Source: Ruminococcaceae bacterium UBA5295 (GTDB taxonomy: Bacteria > Bacillota > Clostridia > Oscillospirales > Acutalibacteraceae). From it: a DNA stretch of 61,554 nt. How positions within the stretch are numbered: position 1 is the stretch's first letter; every line of letters begins with the position of its first letter. Shown piece by piece: positions 1 through 7,382 of the stretch. The notes under the pieces were generated by a model that was not told where the DNA came from, made no database searches, and saw only the letters and a program-made list of their open reading frames with translations. The stretch spans positions 1 through 61,554 of the forward strand of contig DHSD01000001.1 in NCBI GenBank assembly GCA_002411365.1, read 5' to 3'. The position numbers were made by a program, and so were the translations under genes.

Positions 1-12
1 TATTGCCGCATG

Positions 13-48
13 AAAACAGCTGCATGGAAATCCACGCAGCTGTTTTTT
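13..48 (+). terminator. Intrinsic terminator of an upstream gene
   Basis: A 10-bp perfect stem (AAACAGCTGC paired with GCAGCTGTTT) closes a 12-base loop and runs into six T residues. The T-run is on the plus strand, so it most likely ends a plus-strand gene lying before the window. Confidence 0.8.
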
Positions 49-57
49 GTATGGTTC

Positions 58-230
58 AAATTAATGGCTCTATGTCAATAGTTTGGGTGGTGGTTCCATA
101 ATGGTGAGTTAACAATTTTCCATTTTAAAGGTTTTTCATCGAATATGCTCTGCTTTTTTACTTTTTTTTTCAGAGCTTTATTCTTTGTACACTAACATTA
201 TTATAGAGCCAAATTAATCTAAATTAATCT
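58..230. repeat. 8-bp target duplication AAATTAAT with a third adjacent copy
   Basis: AAATTAAT occurs at 58-65 and 211-218, flanking the MITE-like element, and again at 221-228 as part of a tandem 10-bp repeat (AAATTAATCT twice, 211-230). The third copy holds the stop codon of the minus-strand small gene that ends at 224, so the element sits directly behind that gene. Confidence 0.7.
66..210. mobile_element. MITE-like non-autonomous element, ISL3-type ends
   Basis: A 145-bp AT-rich segment begins GGCTCTAT and ends ATAGAGCC, its inverted complement. Past these 8 bp the termini share only scattered bases (AAT three bases further in on both sides). It is flanked by identical 8-bp copies of AAATTAAT at 58-65 and 211-218, as expected for a target-site duplication. 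ISL3-family insertion sequences have termini starting GGCTCT and make 8-bp duplications in AT-rich targets, so this is inferred to be an internally deleted ISL3-type element mobilised in trans. Inside, GCTCTG and CAGAGC around a T-rich loop (about 151-176) could form a hairpin. No transposase reading frame is present. Confidence 0.7.
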
Positions 231-454
231 TTAGTTTTATTTTTCTTACTATTATTTACTGGTGGTTTTGGAATTGTATAGAGATCGGAATAAGAATCTG
301 CTTCAGAATCGGTTTCTGGCGGTGTAGGAATAAGTCCAGTACACTCGGTGCCTGAAACAACTGAATTTGTGCAAGAATAAATATATTCGTCATCATCGTC
401 TTTTGGTGCCATTTGCTTATTTTCTGGTTTGCTTTTATCTGCATCTTTATCCAT
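224..454 (-). CDS. Small acidic protein, unrecognised
   Basis: A 76-residue, highly charged protein with no membrane segment or signal peptide. The first 25 residues are rich in Asp, Lys and Glu. A middle segment carries two cysteines (YSCTNS and TECTGLIP), and the rest has Pro, Asp/Glu and Tyr (PTPPETDSEADSYSDLY) before a Lys-rich tail. It is accepted as real because ATG at 454 is preceded by AGGAGG at about 9 bases. I do not assign a function. The composition (charged leader, Cys/Tyr/Asp-rich core) could suit a precursor peptide or a small acidic binding protein, but no modifying enzyme or transporter lies nearby in the window. A MITE-like element sits just beyond its stop. Confidence 0.65.
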   Translation of the reverse strand: MDKDADKSKPENKQMAPKDDDDEYIYSCTNSVVSGTECTGLIPTPPETDSEADSYSDLYTIPKPPVNNSKKNKTKD

Positions 455-596
455 GATATAATTCCTCCTAACTTAGACTAACTCAGAAAATTATCTTTCC
501 CAGACTTGGAGGAAATAATCTTGATAAATATATTTTTATAAGACAAGCAGTATGGCATATACGAATACAAATTTTTAAAATATCGCCTGATTTATA

Positions 597-1472
597 TTAC
601 AGCTTCGATATTTCAATTTGGTTTTGTCCCTTTTCTTTAGCAATATATAGGGCATGGCTTGCTGCATTCAGAAGCTTTGATTCTTCCCCTTCATGCTGCT
701 TTGCCACTGTGGAAGCAATGCCGGCACTTACAGTAATAGATGCGGTTTGCTCATGAATTTGCTGAACATGGGATGATTTAACAGATTCCTGAACTTTAAG
801 GCAAAAATGCTCGGCATTTTCAGCGTCTGTATTTGGCATTACAAGTAAAAATTCACTCCCACTGTAATGTGATGCGTAACCTCCATTAAGTTCCGCTTCA
901 CAGCTTATAGCGTTGGCAACTTGTTTTAGGCATTCGTCACCTTTCAAGTGGCCATATTTTTCATTATACTGCCTGAAAGAATCAATACTGATAAAAATGC
1001 AGGAAACAGATGTGTCGCTGCGGGCTGAGCTGTTGTATTCTTCTTTAAATTTTTCTTCAAAGCCATATCTGTTTGGAATACCCGTCAGCCTGTCGGTAAT
1101 TGAAATGCTGTTTATTTGTTGCTTTAACTCTTGAAGTTCCTCCTTTTTCTTTTTAAGGCGTATTTTTAAAATTCCGATTGCAATGATTACTGCGGCGATT
1201 GATAACAAAGTAATGATAATCGCTTGAAGGCCTGCAGAGCTATATTTAAATGGGTGATTGGGAAGGGAAAGGGTAATAAAAGCGTATATGATTGCAATTA
1301 TTCCGCTCGGGATGCCTGATGAAAATCCGCCGAAGCAAGTGAAAAAGACAACAGCTGCCAGAAGAATTATTTCTGCGCCTGAAACATTAAAAATCCGCAG
1401 CAGCACACATAAAGCTGTCATCAACAAAGCGTTCAGCAATGCCAAAGAATATACTTTTGATTTTTTTTCCAT
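597..1472 (-). CDS. Membrane protein with degenerate GGDEF domain
   Basis: A 291-residue protein. Residues about 7-105 hold several hydrophobic membrane segments, followed by a short Lys/Glu-rich coiled-coil linker and a GGDEF-type domain (about 125-288, beginning SITDRLTGIPNRYGF). The family makes cyclic di-GMP from GTP, but the signature here is SGSEF (residues 204-208) in place of GGDEF, and the metal-binding Asp of the usual DIDxFK motif is Ser (SIDSFRQYN). Loss of both acidic positions argues against cyclase activity, so a sensor, GTP-binding or c-di-GMP-receptor role is more likely. No PAS or EAL domain is fused. It stands alone on the minus strand, downstream in orientation from ktrA but beyond a terminator. 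Confidence 0.8.
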   Translation of the reverse strand: MEKKSKVYSLALLNALLMTALCVLLRIFNVSGAEIILLAAVVFFTCFGGFSSGIPSGIIAIIYAFITLSLPNHPFKYSSAGLQAIIITLLSIAAVIIAIGILKIRLKKKKEELQELKQQINSISITDRLTGIPNRYGFEEKFKEEYNSSARSDTSVSCIFISIDSFRQYNEKYGHLKGDECLKQVANAISCEAELNGGYASHYSGSEFLLVMPNTDAENAEHFCLKVQESVKSSHVQQIHEQTASITVSAGIASTVAKQHEGEESKLLNAASHALYIAKEKGQNQIEISKL

Positions 1473-1603
1473 AATACTTCTCCATCTTTTATTTGAAATA
1501 AATCACATTATAATCCAATCGTTCTTTTATGTCAAAGATGCACTTTATAAAATATGAGCCTAAATGTGAATTTATACAGGCATACTAAACTATAAATGCA
1601 TAT

Positions 1604-1650
1604 AAAAAGGCGGTAATCTTCATTTTCCAGGAGAAAACCGCCCTTTTATT
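1604..1650 (-). terminator. Terminator after ktrA
   Basis: On the minus strand AAAGGGCGGT pairs with ACCGCCTTTTT around a 23-base loop, ending in a T-run. A-rich and T-rich flanks on both sides could make it bidirectional. It separates the ktr pair from the GGDEF gene. Confidence 0.7.
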
Positions 1651-1693
1651 TATAAGAGATGTAATATGGCCTAAATGCGAAAACACAAATATT

Positions 1694-2347
1694 TTATTCT
1701 TCTTCAAGTTTCTGTATATCACGGTTAAGACCTATAACTACGAGGATGTCATCAGACTGTATAACGTAGTCAGACTTTGGAGACACAACTATAGAATTTT
1801 CATTTTTAATTGCAATAACGCTTATGCCAGACTCTTGGCGTATATGTGCATCTTTGAGGGATTTGTTAACCCATTTTTTTGGTGGGATAATCTCCATGAT
1901 GCTGTTGTCTTTCGAAAGTTCAATAAAATCAAGTACATTGGTTTTTGAAAGATTATGCGCAACACGAATGCCCATATCTTTTTCAGGAAAAACAACCCTG
2001 TCAGCGCCTACTTTTTCCAAAACGCGTGCGTGCAAATCATTCTGTGCTTTTGACACGACATAAGGAACGCCAGCTTCTTTAAGGGAGATTGTTGTTAAAA
2101 TACTGCTTTGTATATCGTTACCTATTGCAACAATTGCAACATCAAAGTTTCTAATTCCAATTGATTTTAGAAGATTCTCATTTGTGACATCGCCTGTTAT
2201 GGCATGTGTGACGCTTTCAGAAAGCTGGCTAATATTTTCTTCATGTGAATCAACGGCCAGCACATTAAAGCCCATATCTGCAAGTGAATTTGCTACACTT
2301 GTGCCAAACCTTCCGAGGCCAAGCACTGCAAATGATTTTTTTTTCAA
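1694..2347 (-). CDS. ktrA: KtrA-type potassium channel regulatory subunit
   Basis: A 217-residue cytoplasmic RCK protein that gates a KtrB potassium translocator. The N-terminal RCK_N Rossmann fold shows GLGRFGTSVANSLADMG and the ribose-binding Asp of AVDSHEEN, which bind ATP/ADP or NAD(H) in the family. The C-terminal RCK_C domain (about 140-217) is the c-di-AMP site in Firmicute KtrA. Length is typical. The start is TTG at 2347, with AAGGAG about 11 bases upstream; no in-frame ATG fits. It follows ktrB by 33 bases, so the two are almost certainly cotranscribed and form one complex at the inner face of the membrane. Confidence 0.93.
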   Translation of the reverse strand: MKKKSFAVLGLGRFGTSVANSLADMGFNVLAVDSHEENISQLSESVTHAITGDVTNENLLKSIGIRNFDVAIVAIGNDIQSSILTTISLKEAGVPYVVSKAQNDLHARVLEKVGADRVVFPEKDMGIRVAHNLSKTNVLDFIELSKDNSIMEIIPPKKWVNKSLKDAHIRQESGISVIAIKNENSIVVSPKSDYVIQSDDILVVIGLNRDIQKLEEE

Positions 2348-2380
2348 AGCAAAGTCGTCTCCTTATATAAATTCGAAATA

Positions 2381-3766
2381 TTATCCGATAGCAATTTTTT
2401 CCTCTGGAAAACTGAATTTTGCCTGGCCTCTTTCAGAACGGTTTGAGATTGCCAGAATAATAGAAAGAATGCCAACACGTCCGAAGTACATTGTAATGAT
2501 AAGTGCGATATGGCTTATAGCACTTAACTTAGATGTAATGCCGAGTGAAAGCCCAACCGTACCAAAAGCAGATGTTGTTTCATAAAGAGCGCTCATTAAA
2601 TCAATGTGATCAGCTGATACAAGCACTGTAGTTACAATGCAGACCTGCATAAAGCCGATAAATGCAACTACAAAAGCCTTTTTTATAAGGGAGCGTGGCA
2701 GCTTTTTCTGGAATGCCTCAACATCTTCGCGGCCTTTAAAAACAGAAGCAACTGTAAGAAGTATAGTCGCAAATGTTGTCGTTTTAATGCCTCCTGCGGT
2801 TGAGCCAGGTGAAGCACCTACAAACATCAGAAAAATCGTTACAAAAATGGAAGAAACACGCATACTGGCCAGATTAATCGTATTAAATCCGGCAGTACGC
2901 GGGGTGACAGACATAAACATTGCAGCAAGTATTTTGCCGCCACATGATAATGAGCCTAAAGTTTTAGGATTGTTGTACTCTGCAAAGAAAAAGAAAAGGA
3001 ATCCAAAAAGAAGAAGTGCACCAGTTGTTACCAGCACGAGTTTTGTGTGAAGGCGCAGCTTTGCAGGGGAACTTCCTCTTCTGCTGATGATATCGCTTAA
3101 AACTGCAAATCCCAAACCTCCAATTACTATGAGGCTCATTATTACGATATTTACAAGAGGATCTTCGGCAAATGCGCTGAGGTTGCTGAATTTTCCGCTA
3201 TATCCGCCCATTATATCAAAACCGGCATTGCAGAATGCAGAAATTGAGTGGAATATACCAAAGTAAATCCCTTTGGCTACTCCGAACTTCGGAATAAAGC
3301 GTATTGACAGCAAAGCTGCGCCCGTTCCTTCGATTACGAATGTGCCAATAAGAATTTTCCGCGTTAACGACACAATCCCCTGCAGGTCATCACGGTTGAT
3401 AGCTTCCGCAAGGATCATACGTTCCTTGAGCGAGATTTTCCGCCCAAGCGCCAATGCGAACGTTGTCGCAACGATCATGAACCCCAATCCGCCTATCTGA
3501 ATAAGTGCCAAAATTACGATCTGCCCAAAGAGCGTCCAGCTTGTGTAAGTATCGACTACCACCAGCCCGGTTACGCATGTGGCGGATGTAGATGTAAAAA
3601 GGGCTGTCAGGAACCCAAGGCTTTGCCCGCTTTTTGAGGCTATTGGAAAGGTTAATAAAATTGCCCCGCAAAAAATTACAGCAGCGAAGCTTATTGCTAC
3701 GGTTTGCACAGGCTTTATATGAATAGCCCTGCTGACATTTTTTGGGGGATGAAAACAGAAACTCAA
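2381..3766 (-). CDS. ktrB: KtrB/TrkH-type potassium translocating subunit
   Basis: A 461-residue polytopic membrane protein of the Trk/Ktr/HKT superfamily, which moves K+ (often with Na+) through a four-repeat pore. Filter-loop glycines are visible in all four repeats: ATCVTGL, CNAGFD, PRTAGFNT and FGTVGLS. Start chosen as TTG at 3766, preceded by AGGAG at 11 bases; the ATG overlapping that site leads to a stop after four codons. It is the first gene of a ktrB-ktrA pair. There is no sign of the c-di-AMP riboswitch that controls ktr genes in some relatives. The minus-strand promoter candidate at 3826-3854 would serve both genes. Confidence 0.93.
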   Translation of the reverse strand: MSFCFHPPKNVSRAIHIKPVQTVAISFAAVIFCGAILLTFPIASKSGQSLGFLTALFTSTSATCVTGLVVVDTYTSWTLFGQIVILALIQIGGLGFMIVATTFALALGRKISLKERMILAEAINRDDLQGIVSLTRKILIGTFVIEGTGAALLSIRFIPKFGVAKGIYFGIFHSISAFCNAGFDIMGGYSGKFSNLSAFAEDPLVNIVIMSLIVIGGLGFAVLSDIISRRGSSPAKLRLHTKLVLVTTGALLLFGFLFFFFAEYNNPKTLGSLSCGGKILAAMFMSVTPRTAGFNTINLASMRVSSIFVTIFLMFVGASPGSTAGGIKTTTFATILLTVASVFKGREDVEAFQKKLPRSLIKKAFVVAFIGFMQVCIVTTVLVSADHIDLMSALYETTSAFGTVGLSLGITSKLSAISHIALIITMYFGRVGILSIILAISNRSERGQAKFSFPEEKIAIG

Positions 3767-3825
3767 ACTTTTTGCATCTCCTGATCAATAAATTGTGAAT
3801 TCTTTCATTTCTGCGATACCGTATT

Positions 3826-3854
3826 ATGCTATCACTTAGTATATGGAAAGTCAA
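3826..3854 (-). promoter_or_regulatory. Candidate promoter for ktrBA
   Basis: On the minus strand TTGACT (3849-3854) and TAGCAT (3826-3831) are separated by 17 bases, with CATAAT overlapping as an alternative -10. It lies about 60 bases upstream of the ktrB start. Confidence 0.45.
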
Positions 3855-3954
3855 TTCCTAAAATTATGGTGGAGCAAATAATTATTTTAGTCAATATGAT
3901 TAGCATTTTTATGCTTGAAATGATTATCAAAATAATAAAGATAAAATTCAGAAC

Positions 3955-4005
3955 TGAAAAAAAATAAGAAGAGGAAGCTGCAAAACTTTCGCTTTGAAGC
4001 TTCCT
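3955..4005 (-). terminator. Terminator after the CBS-domain gene
   Basis: On the minus strand AGGAAGCT pairs with AGCTTCCT around an 18-base loop, then CTTCTTA and a run of T residues. It sits 34 bases past the stop of the CBS-pair gene and insulates it from ktrB. Confidence 0.7.
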
Positions 4006-4038
4006 GAATAAACAGAAAAAAAAGAATTATTTTTAAAG

Positions 4039-4464
4039 CTAAATGGTTCCAGAATGGCGGGAAATGTTCTTTAAGGCACTTCCAGCGCTGTCTTGAAACT
4101 GCGGCTCAACTGAGATGTCCCCAAGGGCGACAATTCCAACGAGACGCCCGTTTTCTGCGATAGGAAGGCGGCGTATCTGCCTGCTTCCCATAAGCTGAGC
4201 TGCTTCCTGAACATCCATTTCAGGGTTTCCAACTGCCGGATCGGTAGACATTATATCGTCTACTTTCTGTTGGCTTATATTTTTGCCTTGAGCCATGCAC
4301 CTTAAGGCAATATCACGGTCGGTGATTATGCCTTTGACTTTTCCGTCACAGCACACAGGAATTGACCCGCAGTTATATTTCCGCATTAATTGTGCTGCAT
4401 ATTCTGCCGTATCGTCGCATTTAACAAAAGCAATATCTTTTGACATAATTTCTTTTACTTTCAT
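4039..4464 (-). CDS. CBS-pair domain protein
   Basis: A stand-alone protein of 141 residues made of two CBS motifs. The first begins VKEIMSKDIAFVKCDD and contains VKGIITDRDIALR; the second begins VDDIMSTDPAVGNP and contains LVGIVALGDIS. CBS pairs bind adenosyl ligands (AMP, ATP, SAM, c-di-AMP) and act as energy or ligand sensors; there is no fused enzyme, so the target is unknown. I place the start at ATG 4464, because GAGGTGA lies 7-8 bases before it; a GTG at 4476 would overlap this ribosome binding site. It is divergent from the AlaX gene and followed by its own terminator. Confidence 0.88.
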   Translation of the reverse strand: MKVKEIMSKDIAFVKCDDTAEYAAQLMRKYNCGSIPVCCDGKVKGIITDRDIALRCMAQGKNISQQKVDDIMSTDPAVGNPEMDVQEAAQLMGSRQIRRLPIAENGRLVGIVALGDISVEPQFQDSAGSALKNISRHSGTI

Positions 4465-4826
4465 GGTAAGCTTCACCTCACTGGTAGTTTTTCCGGCTCG
4501 CGGCGAAATTATTACGGATTTTAACCATATAAAGGGCTTTTACTATTGAAGGGTGGCTAAACTCAGAATATAATAGTTATATAAGTTTATTATTTTATAT
4601 ACACCTCGGCATTATTGCAGAAGTGCTTTTTATTGGCAATTTGTTGTTAAGCGCTTAAATTTGAGCTATCAGCATCTGACATATAAAAAATGTACTTTAT
4701 TTTTAATATGCAATTATAACACACCTTACTCGTTTTTTGAAAATAACACAATATATCGGGATCCTTGCATATAAATGCGTGTAAATATAAAGATAAATTT
4801 TAGTGGAAAGCAAAAGGGGAATGATA
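4465..4826. other. Divergent intergenic region with a Rex-like palindrome
   Basis: This 362-base AT-rich gap separates the divergent CBS and AlaX genes. No coding frame is convincing. The only conspicuous structure is the perfect 12-bp palindrome TTAAGCGCTTAA at 4647-4658, inside TTGTTAAGCGCTTAAATT (4644-4661), which matches the Rex consensus TTGTTAANNNNTTAACAA at 11 of 14 specified bases. Whether it is a true operator is unclear. Confidence 0.4.
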
Positions 4827-5984
4827 ATGACAGAGAAACTTTATTATAAAAATCCCTATCAGAAAGTTTTTTCTGCACATGTTTTAAAGTGTGAAAATAA
4901 AAAGGGCCATTGGCAGGTTGTGCTTGACCGCACTGCTTTTTACCCGGAAGGTGGTGGGCAACCTGCAGATATAGGCGTGCTCGATCTTGCGAATGTGACT
5001 GATGTGCAGGCTTACGGAGACGAGATAGTGCATACTACGGACAGGCCGTTAAATGCAGGCTCGGCTGTAATGGGTGGCGTTAACTGGGAATACCGGTTCC
5101 GCCTTATGCAGCAGCATACAGGTGAACACATCGTTTCGGGTATTGCTAATCGGCTTTACGGCGTAGACAATGTGGGATTCCACATGGGCGAAAAAAACAT
5201 GACGGTAGATTGGAACGGCCGCCTTAAAAATGACCAGTTAAGGCTGATTGAGCGCCTTGCGAATGAGGCTGTTTACCGCAACCTGCCTGTGAGCGCAGAA
5301 TTTCCGCCACCGGAAAAGCTAAACGGCATGAACTACAGAAGTAAAAAAGAACTTGCAGGCCGTATCCGTATTGTAACGATCCCCGGCTATGATATGTGCG
5401 CTTGCTGCGGAACCCATGTTGCCTTTACCGGTGAAATTGGGGCAATTAAACTCCTGACTTCACAGAATTATAAAGGTGGTACGCGTGTCACACTTGCCTG
5501 CGGAGCTCAGGCTATGGAAGACTTTGAATTGAAACAGCAGAATGTTATGGCTGTTTCTTCGCTGCTTTCTGCAAAGCCTGAAGAAATAGCAAATTCTGTC
5601 AGCCATCTTGTAGAGGATAATGAAAGGCTTAAGCATGAGCTGTCTGAAACGCGCGGCCACCTGCTTAAGCTGAAAGCGGATGTTTTTGAGAAGGGATGTG
5701 GAAACATTTCTGTGTTTGAAAAAAGTCTTTTGCCAGATGATATGCGAAAATATGCCCTTATGCTTGCTGAAAGGGGCGGCGGCGTTGCCGCTGTATTCTG
5801 TGGCGCAGACGGCGGTTACCGCTACGCTATGGCTGACAGCAGCAATGATGTCCGCCCAATAGGCAAAAAACTTGATGCTGAATTTTCTGGGCGTGGGGGA
5901 GGCTCGAAGGAACTTTTTCAGGGTTCAGTAAAAGGAAAGCAGTCAGGACTTGAGCACTTCTTTCAGCAACTAAGCAGAATATAA
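4827..5984 (+). CDS. Alanyl-tRNA editing protein, AlaX-L type
   Basis: A 385-residue free-standing homologue of the AlaRS editing domain, expected to hydrolyse mischarged Ser- or Gly-tRNA(Ala). N-terminal part: FYPEGGGQPAD, the zinc-binding HxxxH in QQHTGEHI and the matching Cys/His in CACCGTHV. A helical linker (about 230-290) leads to a DHHA1-like C-terminal domain ending in the glycine-rich GRGGGSKELFQG motif. The length and DHHA1 domain make it the long (AlaX-L) form. Start chosen at ATG 4827, with AGGGGA six bases upstream; an in-frame GTG at 4803 and ATG at 4821 fit the site less well. It is a single gene, with the butyrate operon starting 175 bases later. Confidence 0.9.
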   Translation: MTEKLYYKNPYQKVFSAHVLKCENKKGHWQVVLDRTAFYPEGGGQPADIGVLDLANVTDVQAYGDEIVHTTDRPLNAGSAVMGGVNWEYRFRLMQQHTGEHIVSGIANRLYGVDNVGFHMGEKNMTVDWNGRLKNDQLRLIERLANEAVYRNLPVSAEFPPPEKLNGMNYRSKKELAGRIRIVTIPGYDMCACCGTHVAFTGEIGAIKLLTSQNYKGGTRVTLACGAQAMEDFELKQQNVMAVSSLLSAKPEEIANSVSHLVEDNERLKHELSETRGHLLKLKADVFEKGCGNISVFEKSLLPDDMRKYALMLAERGGGVAAVFCGADGGYRYAMADSSNDVRPIGKKLDAEFSGRGGGSKELFQGSVKGKQSGLEHFFQQLSRI

Positions 5985-6045
5985 AGCTGTTCCAGCCGAA
6001 ATTATTATTAATCGTTTATAAATCATGGATTTTCAGACTTTGTTA

Positions 6046-6080
6046 TTGCATAATCATTTTAGTTGTGATATATTTAACAC
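6046..6080 (+). promoter_or_regulatory. Candidate promoter with Rex operator for the butyrate operon
   Basis: TTGCAT (6046-6051) and TATATT (6069-6074) are spaced by 17 bases. The -10 box lies inside TTGTGATATATTTAACAC (6063-6080), which matches the Rex consensus TTGTTAANNNNTTAACAA at 11 of 14 specified positions. Rex is the NADH-sensing repressor known to control butyryl-CoA synthesis genes in clostridia, so binding here would block RNA polymerase when NADH/NAD is low. The rex gene is not in the window and the assignment is inference. Confidence 0.5.
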
Positions 6081-6159
6081 AGTAGATTTTTTTTATAGAT
6101 TGCCTTTAAAATCAGCAGTCAATAATTTTCAATAAAAAATATGAATGGAGGAAATTTAA

Positions 6160-7344
6160 ATGGCAAAGAAAATTGTACTGGCAGGAGCCTGCCGTACCCC
6201 TGTAGGTAAAATGGGTGGAATGTTTTCAAACACATCATCTAAAGATCTTGGTGCCATCGTTGTAAAAGAAGCGCTTAAACGTGCTGGCATTACACCAGAT
6301 GATGTAGATGAAACGCTTTTCGGCTGTGTCCTTCAGGCAGGCCTTGGTCAGAATGTTGCCCGTCAGGTTTCCATAGGCGCTGGCATACCAGTTACACGCC
6401 CTGCTCTTACAATAAACGATGTTTGCGGTTCAGGTCTTAAGTCGGTGAACCTTGCTGCAGATTTAATCACAGCTGGTGAAGCCGATGTGATCGTTGCTGG
6501 TGGTACTGAAAATATGTCAATGGCACCATTCTTACTTCAAAAAGCACGTTATGGCTATAGAATGAGAGACGGCAAACTCGTTGATGAAATGATAAAAGAC
6601 GGTCTGTGGGATGCATTCAATGATTACCATATGGGTATCACAGCGGAAAACGTTGCAGAAAAATATGGTATAACCCGCAGGATGCAGGATGAATTTGCAG
6701 CCGACAGCCAGCAGAAATGTGAAAAAGCAATGGCTGAAGGTAAATTTAAAGATGAAATTGTTCCAGTACAGGTAAGTGTCAGGAAAAAGGGCCTTGTTAC
6801 CTACGATCAGGATGAAGGTCCACGCAAGGGCGTTACTGCAGACAGCATTGCCAAATTGAAACCTGCGTTTAAGCCAGGCGGGACTGTTACTGCCGGTAAT
6901 GCTTCAGGCATTAACGACGCTGCAGCCGCTATTGTTGTAATGAGTGAAGAAAAGGCTAAAGAATTAGGCGTTAAACCGATGGCTACTTGGGTTGGAGGTT
7001 CATGGGCCGGTGTTGATCCTGCTTATATGGGTCTTGGTCCGGTTGCTGCAACAAAGAAAGTCATGGCGAAAACAGGCCTCAAAGTTGAAAATATGGATTT
7101 AATTGAAGCTAACGAAGCATTTGCGGCGCAGTCTATCGAAGTTTGCAGAGAACTTAACTTTGATATGGATAAAGTCAATGTAAACGGCGGTGCAATCGCA
7201 CTCGGACATCCTATTGGAGCTTCCGGATGCCGTATACTCACTACTCTTCTTTACGAAATGAAGAAGAGGCATTCAAAGTACGGCCTTGCCACTCTCTGCG
7301 TAGGCGGCGGCATGGGTGTTGCAACGATAGTTAAACAGGATTAA
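6160..7344 (+). CDS. thl: Acetyl-CoA C-acetyltransferase (thiolase)
   Basis: A full-length thiolase of 394 residues that condenses two acetyl-CoA into acetoacetyl-CoA, the entry step of butyrate synthesis. Active-site residues are all visible: nucleophile Cys89 in NDVCGSGLK, His350 in ALGHPIGASG and Cys380 in LCVGGGMG. The start ATG has GGAGG eight bases upstream. It is the first gene of a seven-gene operon, with crt 38 bases downstream, and the candidate Rex-controlled promoter lies just before it. In a chain-elongating organism the same enzyme could also condense butyryl-CoA with acetyl-CoA; sequence alone does not settle this. Confidence 0.96.
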   Translation: MAKKIVLAGACRTPVGKMGGMFSNTSSKDLGAIVVKEALKRAGITPDDVDETLFGCVLQAGLGQNVARQVSIGAGIPVTRPALTINDVCGSGLKSVNLAADLITAGEADVIVAGGTENMSMAPFLLQKARYGYRMRDGKLVDEMIKDGLWDAFNDYHMGITAENVAEKYGITRRMQDEFAADSQQKCEKAMAEGKFKDEIVPVQVSVRKKGLVTYDQDEGPRKGVTADSIAKLKPAFKPGGTVTAGNASGINDAAAAIVVMSEEKAKELGVKPMATWVGGSWAGVDPAYMGLGPVAATKKVMAKTGLKVENMDLIEANEAFAAQSIEVCRELNFDMDKVNVNGGAIALGHPIGASGCRILTTLLYEMKKRHSKYGLATLCVGGGMGVATIVKQD

Positions 7345-7382
7345 CTTTTTTCAATATCGGTTAAAAGGAGGCTGAATTAATT

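Noticed and set aside
256..444. A 62-residue frame overlapping the small acidic gene
   Set aside because: Same region in another frame, no ribosome site; the 224-454 frame has AGGAGG.
3390..3854. A 154-residue minus-strand frame over the 5' part of ktrB
   Set aside because: It is out of frame with ktrB, basic and Cys/Arg-rich with no family features, and the ktrB frame explains the region.
3767..4038. Possible c-di-AMP (ydaO) riboswitch before ktrB
   Set aside because: The gap holds no ydaO-type conserved blocks and has space only for a promoter and the neighbouring terminator.
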